Assembly: GCF_003111685.1 (NCBI RefSeq)
Contig: NZ_CP022189.1
Span: 62,001 to 126,000, forward strand
From: Alloyangia pacifica
Lineage (GTDB): Bacteria; Pseudomonadota; Alphaproteobacteria; Rhodobacterales; Rhodobacteraceae
DNA: 64,000 nucleotides
Reading direction: 5' to 3'
Positions 7,709 to 17,378 of this stretch are shown here, in pieces. The position numbers and the translations under genes were made by a program. The notes below the pieces were generated by a model. The model searched no databases and was not told the DNA's origin. It saw only the letters and a program-made list of their open reading frames with translations. Positions within the stretch are counted from its first letter, which is position 1; each line of letters opens with the position of its first letter.

Positions 7709-9226
7709 TCAGTTCTGGTTCAGTGTCTGTGCGACGGCATCGGCCCCGTCGAGCGCCGCCTTGCGCGCCTCGGCGCGGGCGGTCCAATCGGCCAGTTCGG
7801 CCTGCGCCGGTTCCGGCAGAGCCGCAAGCTCGCTCAGCACGGTGCCAAGATCCGCCGATCGCAGCGCCGCCTCGGCGCGCGAGAGGACGGCGTCGGGGTC
7901 GTCCCCCTCGCGCGGCTCAACCGAGCGGGCGCCAAGCTGGTTGGCGAAGAAAGTGGTGACCCGGCTGGCGGTATCCTCGGTGGTGGCCTCGGCCCGGCGG
8001 GCCGCCGAGAGCGCATCGCGCGCTGCGGGCGGGAAATCAGCCACCAGCGCAGCCTGGGTCGGTGCCCCCTCGTCCGCGGAAGCGGCCAGCCCATCGGGGA
8101 CGTTCACACCGTTCGTCTGCAGCACCTGCAGCGCCTCGGCGTAGGGCGCGCCATCGCGCAGCGCGGTGTTGATGTCGGACAGCGCGGTGCGCGACTTGGC
8201 CAGCATCGCCTGATCCGAGGCGCTCTGCTGCGCCGCCATGGCGTCCTGGGTCATCTGCTCGACCTCGGCGCGCTGCGTCTCGATCGCGGTGCGCACGTCG
8301 GCAAGCGCCTTCTCGTAGGCGGCCATGGCCTCGGGCGAGACCGATTCCGACAACCACTGGTTCTGCATGCTCTCGATCCGGGACTGCAACTGCGCCACCT
8401 GCTCGGTGAGCGTCGCCGCAGAGCCCTCGGCGGCCTGCATCCGCGCGCCGAGATCGGCGGTGGAACTCTCGAGCCCGGAAAGGTCGATGCCGCCCACCTG
8501 CGCCGCGGTCTCGGCAACCGTGCCGCTCAGCGCGTCGATCTTCTCGGATTGCTCTGCCAGAGAGGCCGCGGTCTGCGCCTCGAACGCGTCACCGCCGTCG
8601 CCGAAGGGGTAACTCCCGGACTGGTAGCTCGAGGCGGCCCAGCCAAGCGCCGCGGCGAGGATGCCGCCAAGCGCCATCGGCACGAAGCCCCCCTTGCGCT
8701 CGACCACGGTCTCGCGGACCACCTCCCGCGGCGGCACAGCGGCGGCCGGCGCGGAGGTGTCGGTCCGTGCCGCGAGGTTATCGTCGCCCTCGGCGATCAG
8801 AGTGTCGGCGTCCTTGCCCACGTCGGTGTCGCTGTCGAGCTCGACCGCCTCGCCCACCGAGTGGATCGACTCCATCGAACTGGCAGGCTCCTGCGCCGCC
8901 GTATCCTGCGCAACCGTGTCCTCGGCCTCGGCGCTGAGGAGCGAGTCCTCGGTCACGAAGGTGTCGGTGCCCTCGGCGCTTGCGATCGTGTCGGGCGCGT
9001 CTCCGGCGAGCGTATCGTCCGCGTCGGCCTCGAGACTCTCGGCCCCGGCGGCGTTTTTCACCTCGTCCCCGAGCGTGTCCTCGCCTTCGGGCGCGGCACT
9101 GTCATCCGCCGGCGCGGTGTCGGTGCCTTCGGCCGTCTCATCGAGGGTGGCCTCGGTCTCGGGGGAGGACTGCCCCTCCTCCGGCTTGTCCTTGGCGTCG
9201 TCTAGAGGCTTCTTCTTGTCGGCCAC
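7709..9226 (-). CDS. Mitofilin (Mic60)-like inner membrane protein
   Basis: A 505-residue protein: an acidic, low-complexity N-terminal region (about 1-190), a single membrane helix (about 197-215, PMALGGILAAALGWAAS), a coiled-coil region (about 230-370) and a C-terminal domain matching the mitofilin signature region in position. Alphaproteobacterial Mic60 is implicated in membrane contact sites and intracytoplasmic membrane shape. I choose the GTG at 9226, which follows AAAGGGTGG and sits 13 bp past the hemD stop. The ATG at 9286 would overlap hemD by 47 bp. Confidence 0.8.
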   Translation of the reverse strand: MADKKKPLDDAKDKPEEGQSSPETEATLDETAEGTDTAPADDSAAPEGEDTLGDEVKNAAGAESLEADADDTLAGDAPDTIASAEGTDTFVTEDSLLSAEAEDTVAQDTAAQEPASSMESIHSVGEAVELDSDTDVGKDADTLIAEGDDNLAARTDTSAPAAAVPPREVVRETVVERKGGFVPMALGGILAAALGWAASSYQSGSYPFGDGGDAFEAQTAASLAEQSEKIDALSGTVAETAAQVGGIDLSGLESSTADLGARMQAAEGSAATLTEQVAQLQSRIESMQNQWLSESVSPEAMAAYEKALADVRTAIETQRAEVEQMTQDAMAAQQSASDQAMLAKSRTALSDINTALRDGAPYAEALQVLQTNGVNVPDGLAASADEGAPTQAALVADFPPAARDALSAARRAEATTEDTASRVTTFFANQLGARSVEPREGDDPDAVLSRAEAALRSADLGTVLSELAALPEPAQAELADWTARAEARKAALDGADAVAQTLNQN

Positions 9227-9239
9227 GCGGTCCACCCTT

Positions 9240-10040
9240 TCAATCTGTCGCTTGCGGATCCTCTGCGGATCTCGCGTCACTTTCATAACTTTTCACGGAC
9301 CCGACGCGCTCCACAAGCAATCGCGCGCATTCTAGGAGCTTTTCCACCGACTTACGCATAAGCCCGGCGTCGGGTCGCAAAACAATCTCTGAGTCGAGAA
9401 CATAGAGGCCGGAGAGGGCCGCTTCCACCTCCGCGCTCATATATGCGGCGAAAAGCGGCGCGGTAGCGTTAACGTCCCGCGCAGCCGCGGCAAAGAGCGC
9501 GGCGCTGCGAGGTGAAAAAAGCGGCACGACCACCGGGAGTTGTCCGCGCAGCGCAGAGACCGCCTCGACGCTGAGCGGCCGAGTCGGCTGGTCGTAAATA
9601 ACCGCCTCGGCGCAGGGCTGACCGGCCGCGGTGAGTCGCGCGGCAAGATCGCCCCGCGCATGGGTGCCGCGCGGATGCAGCAGCGCGCCGCCGGGCGACT
9701 CGCCTAGAACCAGCGCCAGAAGTGCCTCGGCATCGCCCTGTGCGACGCGCGGGGTCATCCCGATCAGCCGCGCCGCGCGGGCCGTCGCCTCGCCCACGGC
9801 ATAGCACAGCGGCAGCGGCATCCCCCCCAGTTCGGCATAGGCGCGCACGCCGCTTGCAGAGGTGAAAACGAGCCCGGTAACTCCCGCGAGCTCGGGCAGC
9901 GGGCCGGTGGTCTCGACCTCGATCAGCGGGCTGAGGATCGGCGTGAACCCCGAAAAGCCGTCGTCGCGAAGCTCGCCGAGAAAGCGCTCGGAGGCCGCGC
10001 GCGGGCGGGTGAGCAGCAGGAGGGGCTGGGAATCTGGCAT
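9240..10040 (-). CDS. hemD: Uroporphyrinogen-III synthase
   Basis: Cyclises and inverts ring D of hydroxymethylbilane to give uroporphyrinogen III, the branch point to haem, sirohaem and cobalamin. The 266-residue protein has the weakly conserved HemD fold: LLLTRPRAASERF at the start, GLVFTSASGVRAY around residue 60 and VPLFSPRSAALFA near 170. The ATG at 10040 is chosen because similarity starts there; the frame is open far upstream. It is divergent from tsaD, with 87 bp between starts, and leads a run with the mitofilin-like and HemY-like genes. Confidence 0.87.
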   Translation of the reverse strand: MPDSQPLLLLTRPRAASERFLGELRDDGFSGFTPILSPLIEVETTGPLPELAGVTGLVFTSASGVRAYAELGGMPLPLCYAVGEATARAARLIGMTPRVAQGDAEALLALVLGESPGGALLHPRGTHARGDLAARLTAAGQPCAEAVIYDQPTRPLSVEAVSALRGQLPVVVPLFSPRSAALFAAAARDVNATAPLFAAYMSAEVEAALSGLYVLDSEIVLRPDAGLMRKSVEKLLECARLLVERVGSVKSYESDARSAEDPQATD

Positions 10041-10127
10041 CCTTGCTCCGGGATTGGAGGGCTCGGGATTGTGAGGGCCCTGCTCTGGTGGTAGCTGCAG
10101 GACCAAAGGGATGCAACGGATGTGCCG

Positions 10128-11207
10128 ATGCCGGAACTGACGATCCTCGGGCTGGAAAGCAGCTGTGACGACACCGCCGCCGCCGTGTTGCGCGGGCAAG
10201 AGATCCTGTCCTCGGTGGTGCTCGGCCAGAATGAGCTGCACGCGGCCTTTGGCGGCGTGGTGCCCGAAATTGCCGCTCGCGCCCATGCCGAGAAGCTCGA
10301 TCTGGCCATCGAACAGGCGCTGGTGCAGGCCGGGGTGCCGGTGACCGAGCTCGATGCCATCGCGGTGACGGCGGGCCCCGGTCTGATCGGCGGCGTCCTC
10401 TCGGGCGTGATGATGGGCAAGGGCATCGCGGCGGCCACCGGCAAGCCGCTGATAGGGGTGAACCACCTTGCCGGCCACGCGCTGACGCCGCGGCTGACCG
10501 ACGGGCTCGCCTATCCCTATCTGATGCTGCTGGTCTCGGGCGGGCATTGCCAGTTCCTGATCGTGCGCGGCCCGCAGGCCTTCAAGCGGCTCGGCGGCAC
10601 CATCGACGACGCGCCCGGTGAGGCTTTCGACAAGACCGCCCGCCTGCTCGGACTGGCGCAGCCCGGCGGCCCCTCGGTCGAGGAGGCGGCGGAATCCGGC
10701 GACGAGACACGTTTCCGTTTCCCACGTCCACTGCTCGACCGCGAGGGCTGCGATCTGTCCTTCTCGGGGTTGAAGACCGCGCTGCTGCGCCTGCGCGACA
10801 AGCTGATCGAGGAGCAGGGCGGGCTTCACCGGCAGGACGTGGCCGACCTCTGCGCCGGTTTTCAGGCGGCGGTGCGCGACGTGCTGGCCGAGAAGACCCG
10901 GCGCGCGATGCGGCTCTATCTCGCGGAAACTCCCGCCGAGCCGGCGCTGGCCGTGGCCGGGGGCGTTGCCGCCAACAAGGCCCTGCGCGGCGCACTGGAA
11001 GGTCTCTGCGAAGAGCATGGGGTGGCCTTCACCGCCCCGCCGCTGCGGCTCTGTACCGACAATGCGGCGATGATCGCCTATGCCGGCGGCGAGCTTCTGG
11101 CGGCCGGGGAAGTGTCTGACATGACCCTTGCCGCGCGTCCACGCTGGCCACTCGACAAGACCGCCGCGCCGCTGCTCGGCTCGGGGAAAAAAGGGGCAAA
11201 GGCATGA
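10128..11207 (+). CDS. tsaD: tRNA threonylcarbamoyladenosine transferase subunit TsaD
   Basis: Transfers the threonylcarbamoyl group to A37 of ANN-decoding tRNAs, working with TsaB and TsaE. The 359-residue protein shows [13 protein letters not shown] at the N-terminus, the metal-binding HxxxH in [17 protein letters not shown], the nucleotide-binding [10 protein letters not shown] and [16 protein letters not shown] two codons upstream (10122) is an alternative start. It overlaps gpsA by 4 nt. TsaE is also in this window at 24989. Confidence 0.96.
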   Translation: MPELTILGLESSCDDTAAAVLRGQEILSSVVLGQNELHAAFGGVVPEIAARAHAEKLDLAIEQALVQAGVPVTELDAIAVTAGPGLIGGVLSGVMMGKGIAAATGKPLIGVNHLAGHALTPRLTDGLAYPYLMLLVSGGHCQFLIVRGPQAFKRLGGTIDDAPGEAFDKTARLLGLAQPGGPSVEEAAESGDETRFRFPRPLLDREGCDLSFSGLKTALLRLRDKLIEEQGGLHRQDVADLCAGFQAAVRDVLAEKTRRAMRLYLAETPAEPALAVAGGVAANKALRGALEGLCEEHGVAFTAPPLRLCTDNAAMIAYAGGELLAAGEVSDMTLAARPRWPLDKTAAPLLGSGKKGAKA

Positions 11208-12163
11208 TTGGCGTTCTGGGCGCGGGTGCCTTTGGCACAGCGCTGGCCGTGGCGCTGGCGCAGGACGGCCGGAAGGTGATGCTTTGGGGCCGCGACGCGG
11301 ACACCATGGGCGCGATGGCGCAAAGCCGCCAGACCGCCCGCCTGCCCGGGGTGACACTGCCTGAAGGGATCGAGGTCACCGCCGATCTCGCCCGCGCCTC
11401 GACCGCCGAGACGCTGCTGCTCGCGGTGCCGATGCAGACGCTTTCGTCCGTATTGGGGTCGATTGCCCAGCCGCTCGAGGGGCAGAAGCTGGTCGCCTGC
11501 TGCAAGGGCATCGATCTGGCGACCGGCGAGGGGCCGAGCCATGTGATCGCCCATGCCAAGCCCGGCGCCCTGCCCGCCATCCTCACCGGCCCGAGCTTTG
11601 CCGCCGACATTGCCCGCGGCCTGCCGACGGCGCTGACGCTGGCCTGCGCGGACGCCGAGGCGGGGATGGTGCTGCAGCACGTGCTCTCGACCAAGACGCT
11701 GAGGCTCTACCGCAGCACGGATGTCACCGGCGCCGAGGTCGGCGGCGCCCTGAAGAACGTCATGGCCATCGCCTGCGGCGCCTGCATCGGCGCCGGCTTC
11801 GGCGACAGCGCCCGCGCCGCGCTGATGACCCGTGGCTTCGCCGAGATGACCAGGCTCGCGGTGCATCTGGGAGCAAAATCAGAGACGATCACGGGGCTTT
11901 CGGGCCTTGGCGACCTGGCGCTCACCTGCACCTCGGAGTTGTCGCGCAACTACCGCTACGGCCAGGCGCTCGGCCGCGCCGAGGGATTCGACCCCTCGGT
12001 CACCGTCGAGGGCGCCGCCACTGCCCGCGCCGTCGCCGCGCTCGCGGCGCGTGACGGACTCCCCATGCCGGTCTCGGGCGTTGTCGCCGCGCTGACCGAG
12101 GGCACAGTCACCATCGCCGAGGCTCTGGAAGAGCTTCTGTCTCGACCCCTGAAGGAGGAATGA
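11204..12163 (+). CDS. gpsA: NAD(P)-dependent glycerol-3-phosphate dehydrogenase
   Basis: Makes sn-glycerol-3-phosphate from dihydroxyacetone phosphate for phospholipid synthesis. The 319-residue protein starts with the Rossmann motif [13 protein letters not shown], contains [12 protein letters not shown] and [15 protein letters not shown], the catalytic lysine in [13 protein letters not shown] and the substrate-binding [10 protein letters not shown]. It follows tsaD in an ATGA overlap, a common alphaproteobacterial arrangement. Confidence 0.96.
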   Translation: MIGVLGAGAFGTALAVALAQDGRKVMLWGRDADTMGAMAQSRQTARLPGVTLPEGIEVTADLARASTAETLLLAVPMQTLSSVLGSIAQPLEGQKLVACCKGIDLATGEGPSHVIAHAKPGALPAILTGPSFAADIARGLPTALTLACADAEAGMVLQHVLSTKTLRLYRSTDVTGAEVGGALKNVMAIACGACIGAGFGDSARAALMTRGFAEMTRLAVHLGAKSETITGLSGLGDLALTCTSELSRNYRYGQALGRAEGFDPSVTVEGAATARAVAALAARDGLPMPVSGVVAALTEGTVTIAEALEELLSRPLKEE

Positions 12164-12165
12164 CC

Positions 12166-12438
12166 ATGCTCGTCGCGCTTTTCGCCAAGGACAAACCCGG
12201 TGCCCTGCAGATCCGCAAGGATACCCGTGCGGAACATCTCGCCTACATTGATCGCACCGGCGTGGTCGCACAGGCGGGACCGCTGCTGGATGACGCCGGC
12301 GAGATGGCCGGCAGTCTGGTCATCCTCGACGTCGCGGACATGGCCGCGGCGCAGGACTGGGCCGACAAGGATCCCTATGCGCTGGCTGGCCTCTTCGAGA
12401 CCGTCACGCTGACCGCGTGGAAAAAGGTCATCGGGTGA
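12166..12438 (+). CDS. YciI family protein
   Basis: A 90-residue protein of the YciI/YCII fold, a small dimeric alpha-beta barrel related to muconolactone isomerase-like and dyp-type folds, with no established reaction. It begins MLVALFAKDKPGALQ and has the conserved RAEHLAYI segment. I prefer the second ATG (12166) because AGGAGG at 12153-12158 sits 7 nt before it; the first ATG at 12160 overlaps that site. It follows gpsA directly and is probably co-transcribed. Confidence 0.85.
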   Translation: MLVALFAKDKPGALQIRKDTRAEHLAYIDRTGVVAQAGPLLDDAGEMAGSLVILDVADMAAAQDWADKDPYALAGLFETVTLTAWKKVIG

Positions 12439-12442
12439 GGCG

Positions 12443-12862
12443 ATGAGATACTGGCTCTTCAAGTCCGAGCCCTCGACCTGGTCCTGGGAGGACCAGGTCG
12501 CGAAGGGCGACGCGGGCGAGGAATGGGACGGCGTCCGCAACTACCAGGCCCGCAACTTCATGCGCGAGATGAAACTCGGCGACCGCGGCTTCTTCTACCA
12601 CTCGCAGAGCGAGAAGGCGGTTGTCGGCATCATCGAGATCTGCGCCGAGGTGCACCCCGACAGCAAGGCCGATGACCCGCGCTGGGAATGCGTGGACATC
12701 AAGGCTGTCGAGACGCTGCCGACCCCGGTCACGCTCGAAGAAATCAAGACCGACCCGGCGCTCTCGGAGATGGCGCTGATCAAGCAGTCGCGCCTGTCGG
12801 TACAACCGGTGACCGAGGCCGAGTTCTTACACATCTGCGCCAAGGGCGGGCTGAAGTCCTGA
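12443..12862 (+). CDS. EVE domain-containing protein
   Basis: A 139-residue single EVE domain, a PUA-like fold thought to recognise modified bases in nucleic acid. Diagnostic are the start MRYWLFKSEPSTWSW, WDGVRNYQARNFM and the FFYHSQSEKAVVGI strand. It closes the tsaD-gpsA-yciI run 4 bp after the YciI gene. A stand-alone EVE protein of this length is common in Proteobacteria; no restriction or defence gene lies next to it. Confidence 0.93.
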   Translation: MRYWLFKSEPSTWSWEDQVAKGDAGEEWDGVRNYQARNFMREMKLGDRGFFYHSQSEKAVVGIIEICAEVHPDSKADDPRWECVDIKAVETLPTPVTLEEIKTDPALSEMALIKQSRLSVQPVTEAEFLHICAKGGLKS

Positions 12863-12964
12863 TCCGGCGCTGAGGCCGCTTGGCAGCGCTTGGGCCGGAC
12901 GGAAGTCGCGGACGGTCTGAGAACCACAGGCACCGGAAGCAACGCGCGCGGTTTCACCACGCAA

Positions 12965-12994
12965 ACAGGGGTCCGCCAAGAGCCGGACCCCTGT
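12965..12994. repeat. Perfect 11-bp inverted repeat
   Basis: ACAGGGGTCCG (12965-12975) and CGGACCCCTGT (12984-12994) with an 8-nt loop, in the 259-bp convergent gap between the EVE gene and DUF2853. There is no T-run on either side, so it is not a standard intrinsic terminator. It may still act as a transcription end or RNA-stabilising hairpin. Confidence 0.5.
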
Positions 12995-13121
12995 ACCACC
13001 CCGCGTGCTCCCACGCACGTTTCGGAGAAACTGGACCCGACCGTTCTGGCCGAGCTTAGAATGTCGCATGCCCGTGCCCCGGGCGCAAAGCGGTAGTGTT
13101 TAGAATTCTATCGACCCGCCC

Positions 13122-13463
13122 TCAGGCGTAGGCGCCTTCCTTGCCGAAATGCTTCACCAGCAGGTAGTAGACCACCGCCCGGTACTTGTTGCGCTCGGAG
13201 CGCCCGTAGGTATCGACCACGGCATTGATCGCCTCCATCAGTTCCGGCCCGTCCTCGAGCCCCAGCTTCTTGACCAGAAAGTTGTCCTTCACAGTCTCCA
13301 GCTCGTGCGCTTCGCTGGCGGCAACGGTCGAGGCATCGGTATCGTAGATCGACGGACCGCAGCCGATGGTGACCTGGGTAAGCAGATCCATGTCTGGCTC
13401 CGTGCCGCACTTCTCACGCAGGTCCGCGGCGTATTTCTCGATAAGATCGTCTCGCTTGCCCAT
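13122..13463 (-). CDS. DUF2853 family protein
   Basis: A 113-residue cytoplasmic protein of the DUF2853 family, unknown function, found mostly in Alphaproteobacteria and some Bacteroidetes. Features seen: KRDDLIEKYAADLREKCG at the start, GCGPSIYDTDAS in the middle and a helical C-terminus with NKYRAVVYYLL. The ATG at 13463 has a strong AGGAGGA ribosome site. It is divergent from the universal stress gene across 263 bp. Confidence 0.88.
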   Translation of the reverse strand: MGKRDDLIEKYAADLREKCGTEPDMDLLTQVTIGCGPSIYDTDASTVAASEAHELETVKDNFLVKKLGLEDGPELMEAINAVVDTYGRSERNKYRAVVYYLLVKHFGKEGAYA

Positions 13464-13726
13464 CTCACTCTCCTCCTGAACTGGGTCTTCCTGCGCGCCG
13501 GGCGCAGCTTTTCCTGACCAGAGTATAGTCCCCCTTGATTGTTGATAAAGAGAGGAAAATCGTTCTCTGTTTCTGCACAGCGCGTACTCGCGGCATGGCG
13601 TTAAACTTTTTTTAGTGACAAAGCCGTGATGCCGCCCGCAGCATGGGCGGGGGAGTGCAAGGACTGGCAGACCCGGATAACGGGCATCGCCCTGTGCTCT
13701 CAAACGCAGAAACCCGGGGAATTCCA

Positions 13727-14164
13727 ATGGCAACAGAGACGTTTGTCGTCGCCTACGAGAATAAGGAAGGTGATGACGGCCTGCTCGATTATGCAATCGC
13801 GCGGGCCAAGAAGGACGATGCGGCCTTGCTGCTTGTCCATATCCTTGAATGGTCGCCCTACAAGTTCCTGACGCCTCAGGAAATCGAGGAGCGCCACGCC
13901 CGCCGCAAGCAGGAAATGGCGCGGGCCAGGGAAGTGATGCTCGATCCGGCGCTCGCCAAGGTGCACGCCGCCGGGCTCGAGGGCGACTGCCGCATCCGCT
14001 ACGGATCGGTGGTCGAACTGGTGGCCGAAATCGCGTCTGAGGCGGGCGCGAGCATGATCTTCGTCGGCAGGTCCGGCACGCAGTCCATGGCCGCACGTAT
14101 CTTTGGATCGGTGCCCCTTGGCCTTGCGCAGGTCGCCCCCGTGCCAACCGTCATCGTGCCCTGA
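13727..14164 (+). CDS. Universal stress protein
   Basis: A 145-residue single Usp domain. The N-terminal strand [25 protein letters not shown] and the C-terminal [16 protein letters not shown], which resembles the ATP-binding loop, place it in the UspA superfamily. The ATG at 13727 is chosen for GGGGA about 7 nt upstream. The next gene, a sodium:alanine symporter, starts 17 bp downstream, so the two are probably co-transcribed; Usp genes often sit beside transporters. Confidence 0.9.
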   Translation: MATETFVVAYENKEGDDGLLDYAIARAKKDDAALLLVHILEWSPYKFLTPQEIEERHARRKQEMARAREVMLDPALAKVHAAGLEGDCRIRYGSVVELVAEIASEAGASMIFVGRSGTQSMAARIFGSVPLGLAQVAPVPTVIVP

Positions 14165-14181
14165 GCCGCTGGAGACCCGTC

Positions 14182-15747
14182 ATGAAACCCATTCAAATCG
14201 CCCTTCGCGTCGGCCTTCCGGCCCTCGGCGCGACGCTCGCCGCCCTTCCCGTCCAAGCGCAGGAGGCGGCGCAGACCCTCGACGATCGGATCAACGAGGT
14301 TGTCGGCCGCTTTACCACCCCCTTCGTCAACTTCATCTTCGCCCCCTTCCCAGGCACATCCTTCCCGTGGATCGTGCTTTGGCTGGTGGTCGCGGCGACG
14401 ATCTTCACGCTCTATTTCGCCTTCGTGCAGTTCCGCGCCTTCCCGCATTCGATCGCGCTGGTGTCAGGCAAGTATTCCGATCCCGATGACGCCGGCGAGG
14501 TCAGCCACTTCCAGGCCCTCGCCACGGCGCTTTCGGGCACGGTCGGTCTTGGCAATATCGCCGGTGTGGCCGTGGCCGTGTCGATCGGCGGACCCGGCGC
14601 GACCTTCTGGATGATCCTCGCGGGTCTCATGGGGATGGCGTCCAAGTTCACCGAATGCACGCTCGGCGTGAAATACCGCAATGAATACGCCGACGGCACC
14701 GTCTCGGGTGGACCGATGTACTACCTCAGCAAGGGCATGGCGGAGCGCGGATTTGCCGGCTTCGGCAAGGTGCTGGCGATCTGCTTCTCGATCGTCTGCG
14801 TGCTCGGCTCGCTGGGGGGCGGCAACATGTTCCAGGCCAACCAGGCGCATGCGCAGCTCGCCAATATCATCGGCGACTACCCGGGCTGGATCACCGGTGT
14901 GATCTTCGCGGCCATCGTCTTTGCGGTGATCATCGGCGGCCTGAAAAGCATCGCGCAGGTCACCGAGAAGATCGTTCCCTTCATGGGCGTGCTCTACGTC
15001 GGCACGGCGCTGATCATCATCTTGATGAACTATGACCGGATCGGCTGGGCACTTGGCCAGATTTTCGACGGCGCCTTCACCGGGCTCGGCGTCGCGGGCG
15101 GGCTCGTCGGCGCGCTGATCCAGGGCTTCAAGCGGGCGGCCTTCTCGAACGAGGCGGGCGTCGGCTCCGCGGCCATCGCCCACTCGGCGGTGCGCACCAA
15201 GGAGCCGATCACCGAGGGGTTCGTGTCGCTGCTCGAGCCCTTCATCGACACGGTGGTGATCTGCACCATGACCGCGCTGGTCATCGTGATCACCGGCGTG
15301 CTGCAAGTGGACGCGGAGACCGGCCAGTACATCTGGAACGCCGAGCTGGGCCGTGTCGAGACCCTGGGCGACGTCTCGGGCGTGGCGCTGACCTCAGCGG
15401 CCTTCGGATCCGCCATCTCGTGGTTCCCCTACGTGCTGGCGCTGGCGGTGATCCTCTTCGCCTTCTCGACGATGATCTCCTGGAGCTACTACGGGCTCAA
15501 GGCCTGGACCTACATGTTCGGCGAAGGCAAGTTCCAAGAGGTGAGCTTCAAGGTCCTGTTCTGCATCTTCGTCATCATCGGCGCGGCGATGAACCTCGGC
15601 CCGGTGATCGACTTCTCGGATGCGGCGATCTTCGCGATGGCGCTCTTCAACATCGTGGGCCTCTACTTCCTGATGCCGATCGTGAAGGCCGAGATGAACA
15701 GCTACATGAGCCGGCTGAAGTCGGGCGAGATCAAGCGCTACGCCTGA
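14182..15747 (+). CDS. Sodium:alanine symporter (AGCS family)
   Basis: A 521-residue transporter that imports alanine or glycine with sodium. The first 28 residues look like a cleavable signal (ends VQAQE), an extension common in marine homologues. The transport core begins near residue 60 and has about ten helices. Family motifs are [65 protein letters not shown] and the late [11 protein letters not shown]. An intrinsic terminator follows directly. Confidence 0.94.
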   Translation: MKPIQIALRVGLPALGATLAALPVQAQEAAQTLDDRINEVVGRFTTPFVNFIFAPFPGTSFPWIVLWLVVAATIFTLYFAFVQFRAFPHSIALVSGKYSDPDDAGEVSHFQALATALSGTVGLGNIAGVAVAVSIGGPGATFWMILAGLMGMASKFTECTLGVKYRNEYADGTVSGGPMYYLSKGMAERGFAGFGKVLAICFSIVCVLGSLGGGNMFQANQAHAQLANIIGDYPGWITGVIFAAIVFAVIIGGLKSIAQVTEKIVPFMGVLYVGTALIIILMNYDRIGWALGQIFDGAFTGLGVAGGLVGALIQGFKRAAFSNEAGVGSAAIAHSAVRTKEPITEGFVSLLEPFIDTVVICTMTALVIVITGVLQVDAETGQYIWNAELGRVETLGDVSGVALTSAAFGSAISWFPYVLALAVILFAFSTMISWSYYGLKAWTYMFGEGKFQEVSFKVLFCIFVIIGAAMNLGPVIDFSDAAIFAMALFNIVGLYFLMPIVKAEMNSYMSRLKSGEIKRYA

Positions 15748-15778
15748 GCCCCGACACGACACGGCACGACGGAACACG

Positions 15779-15807
15779 AAGGGGGCGCCGAAAGGCGCCC
15801 CCTTTTT
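15779..15807 (+). terminator. Terminator of the alanine symporter gene
   Basis: GGGGGCGCC (15781-15789), loop GAAA, GGCGCCCCC (15794-15802), then TTTTT. It lies 33 bp after the symporter stop and could also slow transcripts coming from the convergent phytase-like gene. Confidence 0.92.
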
Positions 15808-15822
15808 ACTTGGAACAGAGCC

Positions 15823-17172
15823 TTACTTCGCAGCCAGCAGTTCCGGCACCTCGAGCAGGATGAACTCGTTGTGCGCCGCCTCGCCCGGCACGCGCCCGCC
15901 CGAGAAAGGCAGGTTGTTGTCGTTGGCGACCAGGATGTGGGTCTCGTCCACCGCGATCACGTCCTCGATGGTGAAGAAGGGGAAGCTGAAGTGATCGCCG
16001 CCCGCGCCCATGCCCTCGAGCGCCTTGGCATCGGGGTCGGCGATGTTCAGCAGGTCGATCTGGCCAATGCGGCGGATGAAGCCCTCTTCGTCGGTGTCGC
16101 TCATGTCGACCAGCACGATGTTCTTCACCTTGGCGGGGTTCGGGTAGCACTCGGCGGTCTCGGTCGCACCCTCGGCGCAGGCCTGCGTCATGTCGCCCTC
16201 GCCGTTGTCGCGCTCGATGACCAGCGCGCGGGTCTCGTCGATGAAGTTGAAATCACCGATCGCCGTGGCACCCTCGGCAAGCTGGAACTTCACGCTCTCA
16301 CCAGTCCATTCCCCTGCTTTAGGGTCGAAAGCGATGACCCGCAGGAAGAGCCCCTCGGTTTCGCCACCCTCGATCAGGATCGGCTTTTCCAGCATCGCCC
16401 AAAGCAGGTCCGTGCCCGGCTGCAGCGCCATGCCCTCGTAGCCGCCCGAGCGCTGCACCTGGTAGTCGGTGCCCGCAGTCGCGGGGACAAAAACGCTGTA
16501 AGTGTCTGGGCCATGAAGCTCCTTGCCGTCGAGCTTGGTGGCAAAGACATCTTTCACGACGCCGTCGAGCCCGGCGCGGATGATGTAGGGGCCGAACTCG
16601 TCGCCGATCCAAACCTCACCGTCCAGCACCTGGATCGACTCCGTGTCGAAGTCGGCGCCGGTCAGATAGCGGCTCTCGGTGCCTTCATAGGCAATGCGGA
16701 AGGGCACCTTGTGGTCCGGGTCCGACAGGAAGATCGTCTCGCGGCGCTCGACCGTGCCGGTCTCGAAATCCGGCGCCATGCGGTGGAAGAACAGCATGGC
16801 GTCGGGCGAGTTGCGCTTCGAGCCGAAGCCGTTGTCGGTCAGCGTGTAGAAGCTGCCGTCCTCGGCGCGGGTCATGGCAAAACCCGACATGCCCTGCACC
16901 GGCTGGCCGATGAAGGGCAGCGAAATGCCGGTGCCGTGGTTGCCGTAGGTCTTGCCGGTGTTGCCCTCGACGCTCATCGCTTGGCCGTTGCGCGCGGCGC
17001 CGGTGAACTTGCCGGAGAGCCAGGCATCACGCGGCGCATCCGCCGGCGGCTCGACCAGCGACAGGGCGGGCAGGTAGGCGTGACCGGCGAGCTTGGCCGG
17101 AAAGATCTCCTGGGCCGTGGCGGGCGCGGCGGCCGCGCTGGCGAGGGCGAGAAGGGAAAGCGAAAGGCGCAT
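15823..17172 (-). CDS. Secreted esterase-like-activity-of-phytase family protein
   Basis: A 449-residue exported protein. The first 20 residues are a signal peptide ending in ATA-Q. The rest is a beta-propeller-type domain of the phytase-like esterase family (PF13449), recognised by GMSGFAMTRAEDGSFYTLTDNGFG, VWIGDEFGPYI, GYEGMALQPG and a C-terminal HILVANDNNLPFS. Family members are often listed as alkaline phosphatase or phytase, but the activity is poorly proven. The ATG at 17172 has GAGGAG upstream. It may release phosphate in the periplasm. Confidence 0.82.
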   Translation of the reverse strand: MRLSLSLLALASAAAAPATAQEIFPAKLAGHAYLPALSLVEPPADAPRDAWLSGKFTGAARNGQAMSVEGNTGKTYGNHGTGISLPFIGQPVQGMSGFAMTRAEDGSFYTLTDNGFGSKRNSPDAMLFFHRMAPDFETGTVERRETIFLSDPDHKVPFRIAYEGTESRYLTGADFDTESIQVLDGEVWIGDEFGPYIIRAGLDGVVKDVFATKLDGKELHGPDTYSVFVPATAGTDYQVQRSGGYEGMALQPGTDLLWAMLEKPILIEGGETEGLFLRVIAFDPKAGEWTGESVKFQLAEGATAIGDFNFIDETRALVIERDNGEGDMTQACAEGATETAECYPNPAKVKNIVLVDMSDTDEEGFIRRIGQIDLLNIADPDAKALEGMGAGGDHFSFPFFTIEDVIAVDETHILVANDNNLPFSGGRVPGEAAHNEFILLEVPELLAAK

Positions 17173-17322
17173 CGGGAACTCCTCGTGGATGCATTGATGC
17201 GCCGCTGCTACGGACATTGCGTAACGCTCACGTGGCCGTGATGTGACGCTCCGGTGAAACCCGGCGCCCTGTCATCTTTGCCCAGGTATTCCCGCCGGAG
17301 GCATCGGCACGCCCTCAAATGC

Positions 17323-17350
17323 GAAACGCCCCACCGAACGGCGGGGCGTC
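17323..17350 (-). terminator. Terminator of ahcY
   Basis: On the minus strand ACGCCCC pairs with GGGGCGT around an extended loop with further G-C and G-T pairs. The trailing T content is modest. It sits 29 bp after the ahcY stop. Confidence 0.7.
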
Positions 17351-17378
17351 TGCAAAACAGCCTGAAACAGGCTCTAAC

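Noticed and set aside
9227..9286. ATG start at 9286 for the mitofilin-like gene
   Set aside because: It overlaps hemD by 47 bp and adds basic residues without similarity; the GTG at 9226 has AAAGGGTGG upstream and a 13-bp gap from hemD.
12443..12862. Stand-alone EVE gene as part of an anti-phage defence island
   Set aside because: The neighbours are tsaD, gpsA, yciI and DUF2853, all housekeeping or unknown; no restriction, toxin or nuclease gene is nearby.
13535..13548. FNR/Dnr-type box TTGATTGTTGATAA between DUF2853 and the universal stress gene
   Set aside because: The left half fits TTGAT, but the right half does not match ATCAA, so it is not a supportable site.
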